The notes under the pieces are model-generated. The model saw only the letters and a program-made list of their open reading frames with translations. It had not been told where the DNA came from and searched no databases. Positions 8,422 to 17,319 of a DNA stretch of 64,000 nucleotides are shown here, in pieces. The DNA is from Paenibacillus athensensis (lineage in GTDB: Bacteria; Bacillota; Bacilli; Paenibacillales; NBRC-103111), in assembly GCF_004514475.2 (NCBI RefSeq), contig NZ_MYFO02000005.1, forward strand, positions 62,001 through 126,000, in the 5' to 3' direction. Positions within the stretch are counted from its first letter, which is position 1. Every line of letters starts with the position of its first letter. The translations under genes were made by a program, and so were the position numbers.

Positions 8422-9346
8422 ATCCTTTCACTCCTTTGTTTTCGCCGTTGACAATAAGAATGCCGATGGTTAAAAGTGCCAACGAAATCAAAACCACATA
8501 ATGAAATGGTTCTCTCAGGAAAAGAGAAGATAACATTACGCCAAACAGCGGAATTAGCGATAAGTACATCGAAACGGAACCTACTTGATTGTGTTTCATC
8601 AAATTATTCCATAACACGAAGCTGGCCGCAGAAAGCAGCGCCAGATACAACAAGCACAAAAATGAGTAACCGTTAAAAACAAACGGCAGTACGCCTGCCC
8701 GGACAGCTCCAAAAATGATCAAGAGCATACCGCCAATTAACATTTGATAGGCAGTTATATAGAATACGTCGAGTGTAGCCCCTTCCCGTTTGGCCTGAAC
8801 ATTTCCCCATGCTCCGAAGAACATCGCAATCAGCAGCAGTATTCCTCCGCGATTCATCAGGTCATGCAGTTCAGCGTTCTGATAGTTGCTAAGCAAGATC
8901 GCACAGAATCCAATCGCAATACCGATCAGCTTGCGGATGGACAATTGATCGTTTTTATACACAAAGTGGGCTACCAGAATTTGAAAAAAGGAAGTTGTCC
9001 CTGCGATGATCGACGCATTGGTACCGCTGCTGAAGGTGATCCCCAAATAAAAAAACGTGTATTGCAGCACGGTTTGTAGCGCGGACACCTTCAAAATAGC
9101 TTTCAGCGATCCCCGCTGGTATCGCACCGCTTTGCGAAAAAACAACATAACCGCAAAAATCAGCAGCGCGGCTATCGCAAATCGATAACCCGCAAAAACA
9201 AGCTGCTTGGCCGAATCCGTTTTTTCAATAGATAGTTGCTGATAGCTGATTTTGATGAGCGGGAACGCACTCCCCCACAAAAAAGTCGCCAATAGTGCAA
9301 TGAAAACTTTACCGAACGGGTGCGTAAACACATTCGTTTTGTTCAT
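8387..9346 (-). CDS. EamA/DMT-family transporter
   Basis: About 319 residues with ten predicted membrane spans arranged as two EamA repeats (first repeat begins FIALLATFLWGSAFPLIK; the second begins around GGILLLIAMFFGAWGNV). Members export amino acids and small metabolites. I prefer ATG 9346, with GGGGAAGG six bases upstream; a GTG at 9361 directly after the previous stop would add five residues. It overlaps the next gene and follows the ABC permease by 15 bases, so it may export a product or precursor of the cluster, or give resistance. Confidence 0.85.
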   Translation of the reverse strand: MNKTNVFTHPFGKVFIALLATFLWGSAFPLIKISYQQLSIEKTDSAKQLVFAGYRFAIAALLIFAVMLFFRKAVRYQRGSLKAILKVSALQTVLQYTFFYLGITFSSGTNASIIAGTTSFFQILVAHFVYKNDQLSIRKLIGIAIGFCAILLSNYQNAELHDLMNRGGILLLIAMFFGAWGNVQAKREGATLDVFYITAYQMLIGGMLLIIFGAVRAGVLPFVFNGYSFLCLLYLALLSAASFVLWNNLMKHNQVGSVSMYLSLIPLFGVMLSSLFLREPFHYVVLISLALLTIGILIVNGENKGVKGYGQQNNFHSSS

Positions 9347-9361
9347 AAGCGCCTTCCCCAC

Positions 9362-10174
9362 CTAACTGCTTGCGCTGCTGTAGTTTTTTAATCCCCATAG
9401 CCAAAGCTTCCTGGTCAAATACAAAAATAAAATTGCAGCGACTCCCCCCCACACGATGTACAGAGCCGATAAATTTTGCAACAGCACCATAGGCGGAAAA
9501 TTAGAAATAATAAAAAGCGGAAACAGAAATATGCCCACCCGTTGAATCCATTTGCCATAAACCGTCATCGGCATATTATTAAAATCCCAAATGGCGTGAG
9601 AAAGCTCCGTAACGGCACTGGAGTTTATTAACCAAAATGTAAATATCTGAGGAATCAATGTTACGCAATACGTCAATACAACCGAGCATACCATCATCAA
9701 AACATATAGCCCGATCGTAGGCATCGAAATGGGAATATGCAGTTGATTCCATGCATAAACGATCATCGCTAGTCCTGCCACCACATTGGGTATAGGCATC
9801 GCTACGTTCACATACCTGAGCGTCGCCATAAACTGTAAGGAAACCGGCTTCGTGATAATAAAATCCAGACCGCCCTCGCGAATATAGCTGGAAATGCTCA
9901 TAAAGTTCGTTAAAAATAAACCTACATATACACCGTTCATAAGAATGTAGGTGCCCACGAATAAAAAAATCGCTTGCGGCGGCAGGCCCACAAAGTGGAC
10001 CCCTGATTTATAAACTACAAACCCATACAGAGCCGCAGCAAAAGTATAACCGATTTCGACCAATATATTGGTAACAAAATTAAAGCGAAACTCCAATTGG
10101 GCCACGACGCAATTTTTTATAAAAAAAAGATATACGCGTATATGTTTCCATATTTCTTTGAGCGAAATGTTCAT
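9362..10174 (-). CDS. ABC-2 type exporter permease (DUF990-like), second subunit
   Basis: A 270-residue protein with six hydrophobic spans. It has an amphipathic N-terminus, the REGGLDFIITKPVSLQF cytoplasmic loop typical of the ABC2_membrane_6 (DUF990) group, and a basic C-terminus. It starts one base after the stop of the first permease, so the two are translationally coupled. Together with the ATPase gene upstream they form a heteromeric ABC-2 exporter. Such pairs usually export antibiotics or lipid-like products. Confidence 0.88.
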   Translation of the reverse strand: MNISLKEIWKHIRVYLFFIKNCVVAQLEFRFNFVTNILVEIGYTFAAALYGFVVYKSGVHFVGLPPQAIFLFVGTYILMNGVYVGLFLTNFMSISSYIREGGLDFIITKPVSLQFMATLRYVNVAMPIPNVVAGLAMIVYAWNQLHIPISMPTIGLYVLMMVCSVVLTYCVTLIPQIFTFWLINSSAVTELSHAIWDFNNMPMTVYGKWIQRVGIFLFPLFIISNFPPMVLLQNLSALYIVWGGVAAILFLYLTRKLWLWGLKNYSSASS

Positions 10175-10175
10175 G

Positions 10176-10985
10176 CTACCCTCCGATCGCGATATATTTT
10201 TTCGTTCCTGCCCGCCAAATTAAAGACGAAGATAACGTCAGAATAATAATCCAGATCGCTTGGACTGCGATTCCATAAGCAATTTCTTCTAAAGGGATTT
10301 TTCCATTAAGCACATTAACAGGAAAATAAATCAGGTAGCTGAAAGGCAGCGCACTCAGAACCTTGACTGCACTCGCCCCAAAAATATCCAGCGGGAACAT
10401 GCCGCCGCTCAGCACCAAAATAAAAATCCGCAACGCTTCAAACAAAGCCGTAACCTCGCCAAGCCAAAAAGCCGTGATGCTGATTATATAAAAAATCAGA
10501 AAGTTCAACAGAACAGACAGCACCAGAGTAGCAATAAAAAGAAGCATATTACGACCAGCCAAATGTAGATCCAGATAAACATTTAATATGAACAATATGA
10601 CTCCTATTAGCAGCAGGGTCATCGTAAAATAAACGATTTTTTGGCCGAGAAAACTAAAGAGACGAAATTGAAAATAATGGATGGGCTTGACGATGAATTT
10701 ATTAATTCCCCCGTTCTTGATATCCTCGGCTACGTCATATTCGAATCCTGTTCGTACAAGCTTGGCAACCAGAGTAGCCATAATCGTGTAAGAAATCAGT
10801 TGAGCGTAGGTATACCCGTAAACAGTATCGCCCGAATTGTTATTGAAAATCGCCGTCCACATATAGTATTGAATCAAAATCGGGAAAATCCCGCTGACCA
10901 TGCTAATAAGAAAATTCACACGGTATTCCAGCGAGCTCAGGACTCCAAGCTGAAAGCTTTTAAGATACTTCTTCAAACTTTCCAC
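10176..10985 (-). CDS. ABC-2 type exporter permease (DUF990-like), first subunit
   Basis: A 269-residue protein with six hydrophobic spans and the companion loop DIKNGGINKFIVKPIHYFQ, matching the KPxxxxF motif in the second permease. Its start ATG 10985 lies within the last 26 bases of the ATPase gene, so translation is coupled. It is homologous in plan to the second permease but clearly diverged, as expected for a heterodimer. Confidence 0.88.
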   Translation of the reverse strand: MESLKKYLKSFQLGVLSSLEYRVNFLISMVSGIFPILIQYYMWTAIFNNNSGDTVYGYTYAQLISYTIMATLVAKLVRTGFEYDVAEDIKNGGINKFIVKPIHYFQFRLFSFLGQKIVYFTMTLLLIGVILFILNVYLDLHLAGRNMLLFIATLVLSVLLNFLIFYIISITAFWLGEVTALFEALRIFILVLSGGMFPLDIFGASAVKVLSALPFSYLIYFPVNVLNGKIPLEEIAYGIAVQAIWIIILTLSSSLIWRAGTKKYIAIGG

Positions 10986-11976
10986 CTTCTATATGCTTTT
11001 GTTGGTATAGCAGAGATATTCCCTCCTCAAGCGGGATATCTTCGATATTAAAATCGATTACAGGAAGTCCTTCCAAAAGCCGAATTGAAGTGGCCTTCAA
11101 TTCTTGCTTATCCACTTCAATCACCGCGTTCAATCCGTCGAAGCTTTTCACCTCTCCGAATGGTCGCAGGCGCTCCACAGCCACAGGCTCCGAGAAGCTT
11201 AACTGGATCGTCTTGACCTTCTCGAACACGGCATTAATTTGGCTGATACTCCCGTCGTAAACCATATTGCCTTTGTTAATGACCATGACCCGCTTGCATA
11301 AATCTTCGATATCCTTCATGTAATGGCTGGTTAAAATAATCGTCGTTTTCGTTTGTTGATTGTGGTATTTGAGGAAATCACGAATATTTTTTTGAGAAAC
11401 GAAATCAAGTCCGATTGTAGGCTCATCCAGAAACAGCACCCGTGGCTGATGAATCAGCGCGGCGATAAGCTCCATTTTCATCCGTTCTCCCAGAGAAAGT
11501 CTTCGGACCTGGACCTTGAGCAACTCCTTGACGTCAAGCAGTTCGACAAGCTCATTCAATAGCCTGTCATACCTCTTGTCTTCAATTTCAAAAATATGCT
11601 TGTTCAACAAAAACGATTCGTTGGCTGGCAAATCCCACCACAACTGATTTTTTTGGCCCATGACGATCGAAAATATTTTCTTGAAATCTTTTTTCCGCTC
11701 CCAGGGCACATACCCCATAACCGTGGCCTGACCGCTTGTAGGAAATAAAATACCCGAAAGCATCTTGATCGTCGTTGTTTTCCCCGCGCCGTTCGAGCCT
11801 AAAAAACCAACGACTTCTCCTTCTTCAATTTCGAAAGATATATTTTTTACGGCATCCCGCACTAAAACTTCTCTGTTGAGCAAGTTCTTGAGCGAGTTTT
11901 TCAGCCCCACTTCCTTTTTGTAGTAGGTATATTGCTTATTCAACCCTGTAACGCTAATCGCAGCCATTTCAGCCAT
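10960..11976 (-). CDS. ABC exporter ATP-binding subunit
   Basis: A 338-residue nucleotide-binding protein of the ABC-2 (DrrA-like, CcmA) class. The Walker A motif GSNGAGKTT is at residues 60-68, the signature LSLGERMKMEL at 160-170, Walker B VLFLDEP at 180-186 and the switch His at 218. About 90 residues follow the ATPase core, as in antibiotic-exporter ATPases. It begins eight bases after the SDR gene and overlaps the first permease. It powers the exporter formed by the next two genes. Confidence 0.93.
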   Translation of the reverse strand: MAEMAAISVTGLNKQYTYYKKEVGLKNSLKNLLNREVLVRDAVKNISFEIEEGEVVGFLGSNGAGKTTTIKMLSGILFPTSGQATVMGYVPWERKKDFKKIFSIVMGQKNQLWWDLPANESFLLNKHIFEIEDKRYDRLLNELVELLDVKELLKVQVRRLSLGERMKMELIAALIHQPRVLFLDEPTIGLDFVSQKNIRDFLKYHNQQTKTTIILTSHYMKDIEDLCKRVMVINKGNMVYDGSISQINAVFEKVKTIQLSFSEPVAVERLRPFGEVKSFDGLNAVIEVDKQELKATSIRLLEGLPVIDFNIEDIPLEEGISLLYQQKHIEGGKFEEVS

Positions 11977-11984
11977 CCTCCGTT

Positions 11985-12746
11985 CTACTTTGCTATATAC
12001 CCACCGTCTACGACAAGATCCTCGGCCGTAATAAACGACGCATCGTCGGAGGCCAGAAAACAGACTGCGGCGGCTACTTCATCAGGGCTACCTTGACGTC
12101 CCAGGATGTGAAGATGTGAAATCCGCCGATTCACAATTTCGGGGTCCAAATCACGATTTTCACAGTACTGTAACGCGGACTCCGACTGGATGTAGCCCGG
12201 GCAGACACTATTCACCCGAATATTATATTTAGCCAAATCAATAGCCCAACACTTGGTCAATCCCCGAACGGCGAATTTGGTTGCGTTATAGGTGGCGAAA
12301 TTGGGCTGTCCAATCATCCCGCTAATCGATGACACGTTCACAATTGATCCGCCTTCACCTTTCATTAACGGCACACAATGCTTGGTGACCAACGATGTTC
12401 CTGCCACGTTAACCCCATTAATATAATTCCAGTCTTCCGCATTGGCTTCAATTCCTTTAAACACAAAGACGGCGGCATTATTCACGAGAATATGAACACG
12501 CCCGAGTTGCCTTTCTATTTGCGAGAATACGGCTTGCAGCTCCTCCTCTTTGGTTATATCCGCGCGGAAAAAGAAAACGGATTGCTCCGTTTCCTTCGAA
12601 ATGGATTCGGCCGTAAGCTGGCCCTCCTCCATAAGATCAATGATGCAAGTGATGCAGCCTTCTTCGCTTAATCTTGCGGCAATAGCCCTGCCCAGCCCCT
12701 TTGCCGCCCCCGTCACCACAGCTACTTTTTGTGCAAGCCCTCTCAT
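11985..12746 (-). CDS. Short-chain dehydrogenase/reductase
   Basis: A 253-residue classical SDR. The cofactor motif TGAAKGLG is at residues 12-19, NNAA at 89-92, and the catalytic set is Ser140, Tyr153 and Lys157 in VSSISG...YNATK. The end LVVDGGYIAK is the usual C-terminal DGG motif of FabG-like enzymes. Asp37 after the second beta strand (IIDLME) suggests NAD preference. The substrate is unknown; a hydroxyl/ketone step on a small sugar-like or acyl intermediate fits its neighbours (aldolase, alcohol dehydrogenase, aminotransferases). Confidence 0.92.
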   Translation of the reverse strand: MRGLAQKVAVVTGAAKGLGRAIAARLSEEGCITCIIDLMEEGQLTAESISKETEQSVFFFRADITKEEELQAVFSQIERQLGRVHILVNNAAVFVFKGIEANAEDWNYINGVNVAGTSLVTKHCVPLMKGEGGSIVNVSSISGMIGQPNFATYNATKFAVRGLTKCWAIDLAKYNIRVNSVCPGYIQSESALQYCENRDLDPEIVNRRISHLHILGRQGSPDEVAAAVCFLASDDASFITAEDLVVDGGYIAK

Positions 12747-12762
12747 CCGCAGATCCTCAACT

Positions 12763-13650
12763 TTAAATTAGATTTTGATTGCGCAGCATAAACTTCAAGT
12801 TTTCTTTGCGCACTTCGCTTAACGCATGCAACGGATTTCTAACGGTATCCGATTCAATAATGCCCATCAGGTGCAGACTTGTTTTGAAGCATTGAATAAA
12901 CTCATTGCGAATGGCTCCCGTAACGATAGCTTGTGGAGCAATACGCTGATCATGAAGCTTTTGCGCTTCTTCAAATCGATGCTCCTGCACCAGACGGAAA
13001 ATATCGGACAGTGCTGCTGCTTGCAAGTTGCCTGCCGCTGTCGTCAGACCAACCGCTCCGGCGTATAGCTCTGGCATAATAAGCAAATCTTCTCCGGCAA
13101 ATACGCTGACTTCTCCGCTCAAAGCCGTATGATACTCCTGCACTTTATTTACTTTCGGCGTCGTTAATTTGATATATTTCATTGTATCCGTCCGGTGCCG
13201 GACCTCCTTAATTACGCTGATTGGCACTTCAATCCCGCCGCCGCCGTCATACACCATTAAATCTACGCCGCCTTGAGCGCCAATGATCGAGAAATGGTTG
13301 ATCATCGCCTCATCGGTAGGATGAATATAATAAGGCGGAGGAACCAACACGGCTGATGCGCCGTTCTCACCGGCAACACGAGCTATCTTCGCCGACATTT
13401 CAGCAGATGGAGAAGCTACGCCAACAATTAAAGCGCATTGGTCCTGAATCCGTTCCGCTGCGATTCGAATGACCCGCTCCTTTTCAGCATCTGTAAGACT
13501 GAAAAACTCTCCGGTCGTCCCCAGCACGATAATGCCGTCCGCCTTTTGTTCAAGAATGTAATCCAGCAATTGAATCAAGCTTTTTTCGTCAATTTCACCA
13601 TTTTTGTTGAATGGAGTTACAATCAGCACATTATTTCCTTTTAAATGCAT
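12763..13650 (-). CDS. DapA-family (dihydrodipicolinate synthase/N-acetylneuraminate lyase-like) aldolase
   Basis: About 295 residues from ATG 13650 (AAGGAG upstream); the frame extends 12 codons further but without a better ribosome site. The pyruvate carboxylate loop GTTGE is at residues 44-48, the active-site tyrosine at 134 and the Schiff-base lysine at 161 (MKYIKLTTP), the same relative positions as in DapA. After the tyrosine it reads YDGGGGIEVP, unlike the YNxPxR usual in DapA and sialate lyases, so the substrate is probably different. In this operon it may make or break a carbon-carbon bond between a keto acid and an aldehyde to build the core. It is too diverged to be assigned to lysine synthesis. 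Confidence 0.88.
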   Translation of the reverse strand: MHLKGNNVLIVTPFNKNGEIDEKSLIQLLDYILEQKADGIIVLGTTGEFFSLTDAEKERVIRIAAERIQDQCALIVGVASPSAEMSAKIARVAGENGASAVLVPPPYYIHPTDEAMINHFSIIGAQGGVDLMVYDGGGGIEVPISVIKEVRHRTDTMKYIKLTTPKVNKVQEYHTALSGEVSVFAGEDLLIMPELYAGAVGLTTAAGNLQAAALSDIFRLVQEHRFEEAQKLHDQRIAPQAIVTGAIRNEFIQCFKTSLHLMGIIESDTVRNPLHALSEVRKENLKFMLRNQNLI

Positions 13651-13697
13651 ATCAAAGCTCTCCTTTTTATTTGAAATCAAGCGCATGTTCTGGATGA

Positions 13698-14750
13698 TTA
13701 TGTAGTGGATAGGGGTACAATCTTGCCTTTACCCGCTTCTGCGGAGGCCAAGAACTGCTCAATGGCTTGGCTATCCGCCAATGAAAATGACTTTGTCAGC
13801 AACTGCTCCAAACGATAAGGTGTTGCTTCTACAATCCTTAAAGCCATCGGGAAATTTCGGTCCAGCGTCTCGGACAAGCCCCGAACCGTTAGCTCCTTTC
13901 GGCAAATTTCCCAGAAATCAAATGCCTTGACCGGCTGAGTGGGAGCAAACGCGCCAAACTCAATAACCACACCGCCTTTGGCAGCAGCTTGAATCGCTTT
14001 TGCAAAAGCTTCCCCATGACCGGTACAGTCAATGACCGCATCAAATTGCTCGGACAAGTCCTGCGTTTCTGCGAGATTGATCAGCTTCTCCCTGGATACG
14101 CCGGTTTTTTCCGCCAACCTTAGTGCCTCGGGGTTGATATCTGCCAAGGAAGCATGCAACCCATAATGCTCTGCGGTGACGAAATTACTGTAGCCAGCAG
14201 CCCCCGCGCCTAGAATCAAGCATTTACCGATCTGGCTCAACTGCTTGACTTCGGTAATTTTCTCTACTGCGCCTACAGCGCAAGCGATAATTTCTGTGAA
14301 GATGGCACGATCATCTTCAATCGCTTCTTTGACTTTAAACACCTTGCTTCCAGGCTTTAAATCCAGAAACTGGGCAAATCCACCGTTCAATTCGGGATGT
14401 TTGGAGTCAGAGAACGGGGTAAAGCCATATACAAAGCGATTTTCGCAAAAAGCTTTTTTAAGAATGCAGTTGTTACAGAGGCCGCAATTAATGCCGGGGG
14501 CAAGAATGACTCTGTCCCCTACCTCAACCCGGTCACCCAGAAGTGTCTTCGGATTATCCAGCTTCCGTATAATTCCGACTACTTCATGACCAAGCACAAA
14601 CGGCTCCGATTCTCCAAGCTTGCCTTGATAAAGATGACGATCGGTTCCGCAAATTCCCGTCTGCAAAATTTCCAGTACATTCTCTCCGCGGGATTCAATC
14701 TCCGAAGCGACGACTGTGCCGGTTCCTGTCATAATCAATGCCGTGGTCAT
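13698..14750 (-). CDS. Zinc-dependent medium-chain alcohol dehydrogenase
   Basis: A 350-residue MDR protein. Catalytic zinc ligands are visible as CGTD (Cys34) and GHE (His55, Glu56). The structural zinc cluster has cysteines at 89, 92, 95 and 102. The Rossmann motif GAGAAGYS follows. The order fits threonine/sorbitol-dehydrogenase-like enzymes that oxidise a secondary alcohol with NAD(P). It starts four bases after the aminotransferase stop, so oxidation to a ketone followed by transamination by the neighbouring PLP enzyme is an attractive pairing, as in amino-sugar and aminocyclitol pathways. The true substrate is unknown. Confidence 0.9.
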   Translation of the reverse strand: MTTALIMTGTGTVVASEIESRGENVLEILQTGICGTDRHLYQGKLGESEPFVLGHEVVGIIRKLDNPKTLLGDRVEVGDRVILAPGINCGLCNNCILKKAFCENRFVYGFTPFSDSKHPELNGGFAQFLDLKPGSKVFKVKEAIEDDRAIFTEIIACAVGAVEKITEVKQLSQIGKCLILGAGAAGYSNFVTAEHYGLHASLADINPEALRLAEKTGVSREKLINLAETQDLSEQFDAVIDCTGHGEAFAKAIQAAAKGGVVIEFGAFAPTQPVKAFDFWEICRKELTVRGLSETLDRNFPMALRIVEATPYRLEQLLTKSFSLADSQAIEQFLASAEAGKGKIVPLSTT

Positions 14751-14754
14751 ATGA

Positions 14755-15915
14755 TCAACCTTTCCAAAGGTTATTTAATCTCTGCATCGCAATATGGATT
14801 TGTTCCAAAGGTACGCTCAGTGAAAAGCGAACATAGTCATCTCCCGACTTGCCGTACGCCCTCCCTGGTATACAAGCGATTCCGCACGAAGTCAGCAGTT
14901 GCTCGCAAATGTAACCGGCCTCGCTCCCTTGCGGAACCCTCGCCCATACAAACATTCCCGCCTCCGGGTCGTACACGTCAAAGCTCGTTTGCCGCAATCC
15001 CTGAACCAGCGCTTCCTTACGAAGCCGATACGTGTTGCGCATATCGTCCAATGCGTGTACAGGAAGCCTCAAGGCTGCAGCCCCGGCCTTCTGAAAGGGC
15101 AGGAAAATTCCGGCATCTGTATTCTGTTTCATCGCAAGAACCTTGGCGATTACCGCCGCATTCCCGACCAGCATACCGATTCTCCACCCGCAGACATTAA
15201 ACGACTTGGACAAAGAATTCATCTCGACAGCATGCTCCTTGGCGCCCGGCACATTCAAGATGCTGAGCGGACGGTTAGCCCCGTAGTAAATTTCTCCATA
15301 CGCCAGATCATTGCATACACAGAAGCCATACTTCACTGCAAGATCCAGCAGACGTTCATAAAAATCAAAAGGGGCCGTAGCTCCTAACGGATTGCTCGGA
15401 TAATTTACATAAAACAACTTTGTCCGTTCCAAAACGGAGCTCGGAATCGATGCCAAGTCGGGTAAAAAGCCATTGTCTACACTCAAAGACAACGAATAGA
15501 TCTCCGCGTTCGCGATTTGCGCACTGTAGCGATACGTGCTGTAGCCCGGCTCGCACACGATCACTACATCCCCCGGCTCTATATTCGTCAAGGACAAATA
15601 ATGCGCGCCCTCCTTCGAGCCGTTTAAAGCAATAACTTCTCTGAACGGGTCCAGTTCGACACCGTAGACGTTCTGATAACGTTGTGCAACCGCGTATCGA
15701 AATTCGTCGGTTCCGCTGGATTCCCCGGTTGGGTAACGGTGATTGGCGGTTTGAAAAATTTCATCCCGAACGATGTCCAGCAATAACCTCGGCGGTGGCA
15801 GGTCGGGATTGCCAACCGTAAAGTCAATCACATCCAGTCCCTGACTACGGGCGTTCTGAACGAGCTGCATCATCTGCACGGAAATATAGGGAGGGCTCTG
15901 GTCATTACGAGACAT
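14755..15915 (-). CDS. Class I/II PLP aminotransferase
   Basis: A 386-residue fold-type I aminotransferase resembling LL-diaminopimelate and aspartate aminotransferases. Lys237 in NSLSKSFNVCGWRIG binds PLP, NYPSNPLG holds the conserved Asn, and YVRFSLSVP near the C-terminus has the carboxylate-binding Arg. It is probably coupled to the dehydrogenase gene starting four bases after its stop. Its role may be installing an amino group on a cluster intermediate or supplying an unusual amino acid for loading on the carrier protein. Confidence 0.9.
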   Translation of the reverse strand: MSRNDQSPPYISVQMMQLVQNARSQGLDVIDFTVGNPDLPPPRLLLDIVRDEIFQTANHRYPTGESSGTDEFRYAVAQRYQNVYGVELDPFREVIALNGSKEGAHYLSLTNIEPGDVVIVCEPGYSTYRYSAQIANAEIYSLSLSVDNGFLPDLASIPSSVLERTKLFYVNYPSNPLGATAPFDFYERLLDLAVKYGFCVCNDLAYGEIYYGANRPLSILNVPGAKEHAVEMNSLSKSFNVCGWRIGMLVGNAAVIAKVLAMKQNTDAGIFLPFQKAGAAALRLPVHALDDMRNTYRLRKEALVQGLRQTSFDVYDPEAGMFVWARVPQGSEAGYICEQLLTSCGIACIPGRAYGKSGDDYVRFSLSVPLEQIHIAMQRLNNLWKG

Positions 15916-15936
15916 GCCCGGAATCCACCTCGCTTT

Positions 15937-16584
15937 CTAGGCATTCAACTCGATCTTTACCTTGCTAAATAAGCTGGCAATTTCGTGAGGGCTTTTTACC
16001 AAAAAGTCGGGTTCGAAGCCGATTAATTGTCTGGCTGGGGTCACTCCCCAACTGACCGCGCAGCTTCGCACACCTGCTCGCTTGGCTGCAATCAGATCAT
16101 TGGGAGCATCCCCTACCATGATGGTTTGCTCCGGTACGGCCTGTATATGTCTCATCGCAGCAATCAGCGCATCCGGCTCAGGCTTAGGACGTTCCACATC
16201 ATCGGCGGCCACAACGGAAAGAAAATAATCATCCATTTTCAATTTCTGCAATATCTCCACTGTTCTGCTTCTATCTTTTCCCGTCACTACTGCCATTTGA
16301 TATTGATTGGCCCGCAGCAGCCTTAACAAAGCCATAATGCCGCGATGAGGACGGATAAACCCGACAAGATGACGACTGTAGTACTGGAAATGCTCTTTCA
16401 TGACCAAAGGCAAATTCATTTTTACCATAATATTTTCAAAAGAATCTCCCATATGCGTCAGATATTCCTCAACGGGGGGAACCCCATCGCCCACTACCTT
16501 GTGATAGCTCAACGTAAACGCCGTTTTGATAACATGCTCCGAATCAATTAAAACCCCGTCCAAATCAAACAAAATATACTGCAT
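15937..16584 (-). CDS. HAD-superfamily phosphatase (subfamily IA)
   Basis: A 215-residue HAD hydrolase with motif I DLDGVLID (Asp7, Asp9), motif II VVTGKD, motif III Lys in RPKPEPD and motif IV GDAPND. Its helical cap is of the phosphoglycolate phosphatase type (C1). It removes phosphate from a small organic molecule, and in this operon probably from a phosphorylated sugar or polyol intermediate. Natural-product routes to amino sugars often contain such a phosphatase. Confidence 0.9.
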   Translation of the reverse strand: MQYILFDLDGVLIDSEHVIKTAFTLSYHKVVGDGVPPVEEYLTHMGDSFENIMVKMNLPLVMKEHFQYYSRHLVGFIRPHRGIMALLRLLRANQYQMAVVTGKDRSRTVEILQKLKMDDYFLSVVAADDVERPKPEPDALIAAMRHIQAVPEQTIMVGDAPNDLIAAKRAGVRSCAVSWGVTPARQLIGFEPDFLVKSPHEIASLFSKVKIELNA

Positions 16585-16621
16585 GATCTCCCCCGCTCGT
16601 TTCCGAAATTTGATGTCCCAT

Positions 16622-17062
16622 CTAGGCTCTTTTTACAAATCGGTAACCGTTGATTTCATAACCCAATTCCTTATAAAACCTATGCGCCTGCTCTTCACGG
16701 CCAAAACCGCTGACCAACCACGTCCCGATACAATGCTTCTCCGCAGCCAACTGCTCGGCAAAATGCATCATAAACTCTCCGAGTCCTTGGCGGCGGCATT
16801 GTTCGTTAACCACAATAAGCGAAACTTCCCCAAAACGGCTGAAATCCTCGATGTTTTCTCGGAGACGGAACGCCAAAGCCCCTTTCACTTCTCCCTGCTC
16901 CTCGCACACATACAGAAATTCAATCGGACTTTCCTTCACGAATGCAAGCCGTCTGTCAATATCATCGAGGAGTAAATCATGCCCCACAAGCTGCTCAAAA
17001 AGCTGATGCAACACAGCCGCGTCTCCCAACGCAGCTTCACGCATGGTTCTGCTAAGCGTCAT
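16622..17062 (-). CDS. GNAT-family N-acetyltransferase
   Basis: A 146-residue GNAT protein. The acetyl-CoA binding loop is CRRQGLGEFM (R/Q-x-x-G-x-G/A type), preceded by the VSLIVVNE strand and followed by the GFGREEQAHRFYKELGYEI helix and strand. It starts nine bases after the carrier-protein stop. It could acylate an amino group made by one of the aminotransferases, perhaps as protection later removed by the deacetylase-like protein in the same operon, but this pairing is only an inference. Confidence 0.88.
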   Translation of the reverse strand: MTLSRTMREAALGDAAVLHQLFEQLVGHDLLLDDIDRRLAFVKESPIEFLYVCEEQGEVKGALAFRLRENIEDFSRFGEVSLIVVNEQCRRQGLGEFMMHFAEQLAAEKHCIGTWLVSGFGREEQAHRFYKELGYEINGYRFVKRA

Positions 17063-17071
17063 ATCTTCTCT

Positions 17072-17317
17072 CTACCCTCTCTTTTTTTGTTGCAAATAGG
17101 CATTCATATCCGCCACTGTAGGAAACATTTCAAAGCTCAACATATCGTTGTCAAAACGAATCTGGAGCTTTCTTTCGATCTCGACAACAAGTCGGATAAA
17201 TAAAAACGAATCAATTCGCAAATCGTTTACCAACTGATCGCTTTCCTTAACTTCATCCTTTTCAGAAATTTTGCGAAAAATATCAATTAACTGATTTGTT
17301 ATCGTGTCAGCACTCAT
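17072..17317 (-). CDS. Acyl/peptidyl carrier protein
   Basis: An acidic helical protein of about 81 residues with the phosphopantetheine motif RIDSFLFI; Ser37 is the expected attachment site. The stop of the ligase and two tandem ATGs overlap (TAATGATG), and I chose the second because the GAGGG site is better spaced. It stands directly after the ANL ligase, which should load it. This is a free-standing carrier with no NRPS or PKS module in the window, as seen with the BtrJ/BtrI pair of butirosin synthesis. Confidence 0.88.
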   Translation of the reverse strand: MSADTITNQLIDIFRKISEKDEVKESDQLVNDLRIDSFLFIRLVVEIERKLQIRFDNDMLSFEMFPTVADMNAYLQQKKRG

Positions 17318-17319
17318 CA

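Noticed and set aside
13698-14750. Assignment of the alcohol dehydrogenase as threonine dehydrogenase
   Set aside because: General MDR motifs fit, but the operon context and the lack of a glycine C-acetyltransferase gene do not support threonine breakdown.
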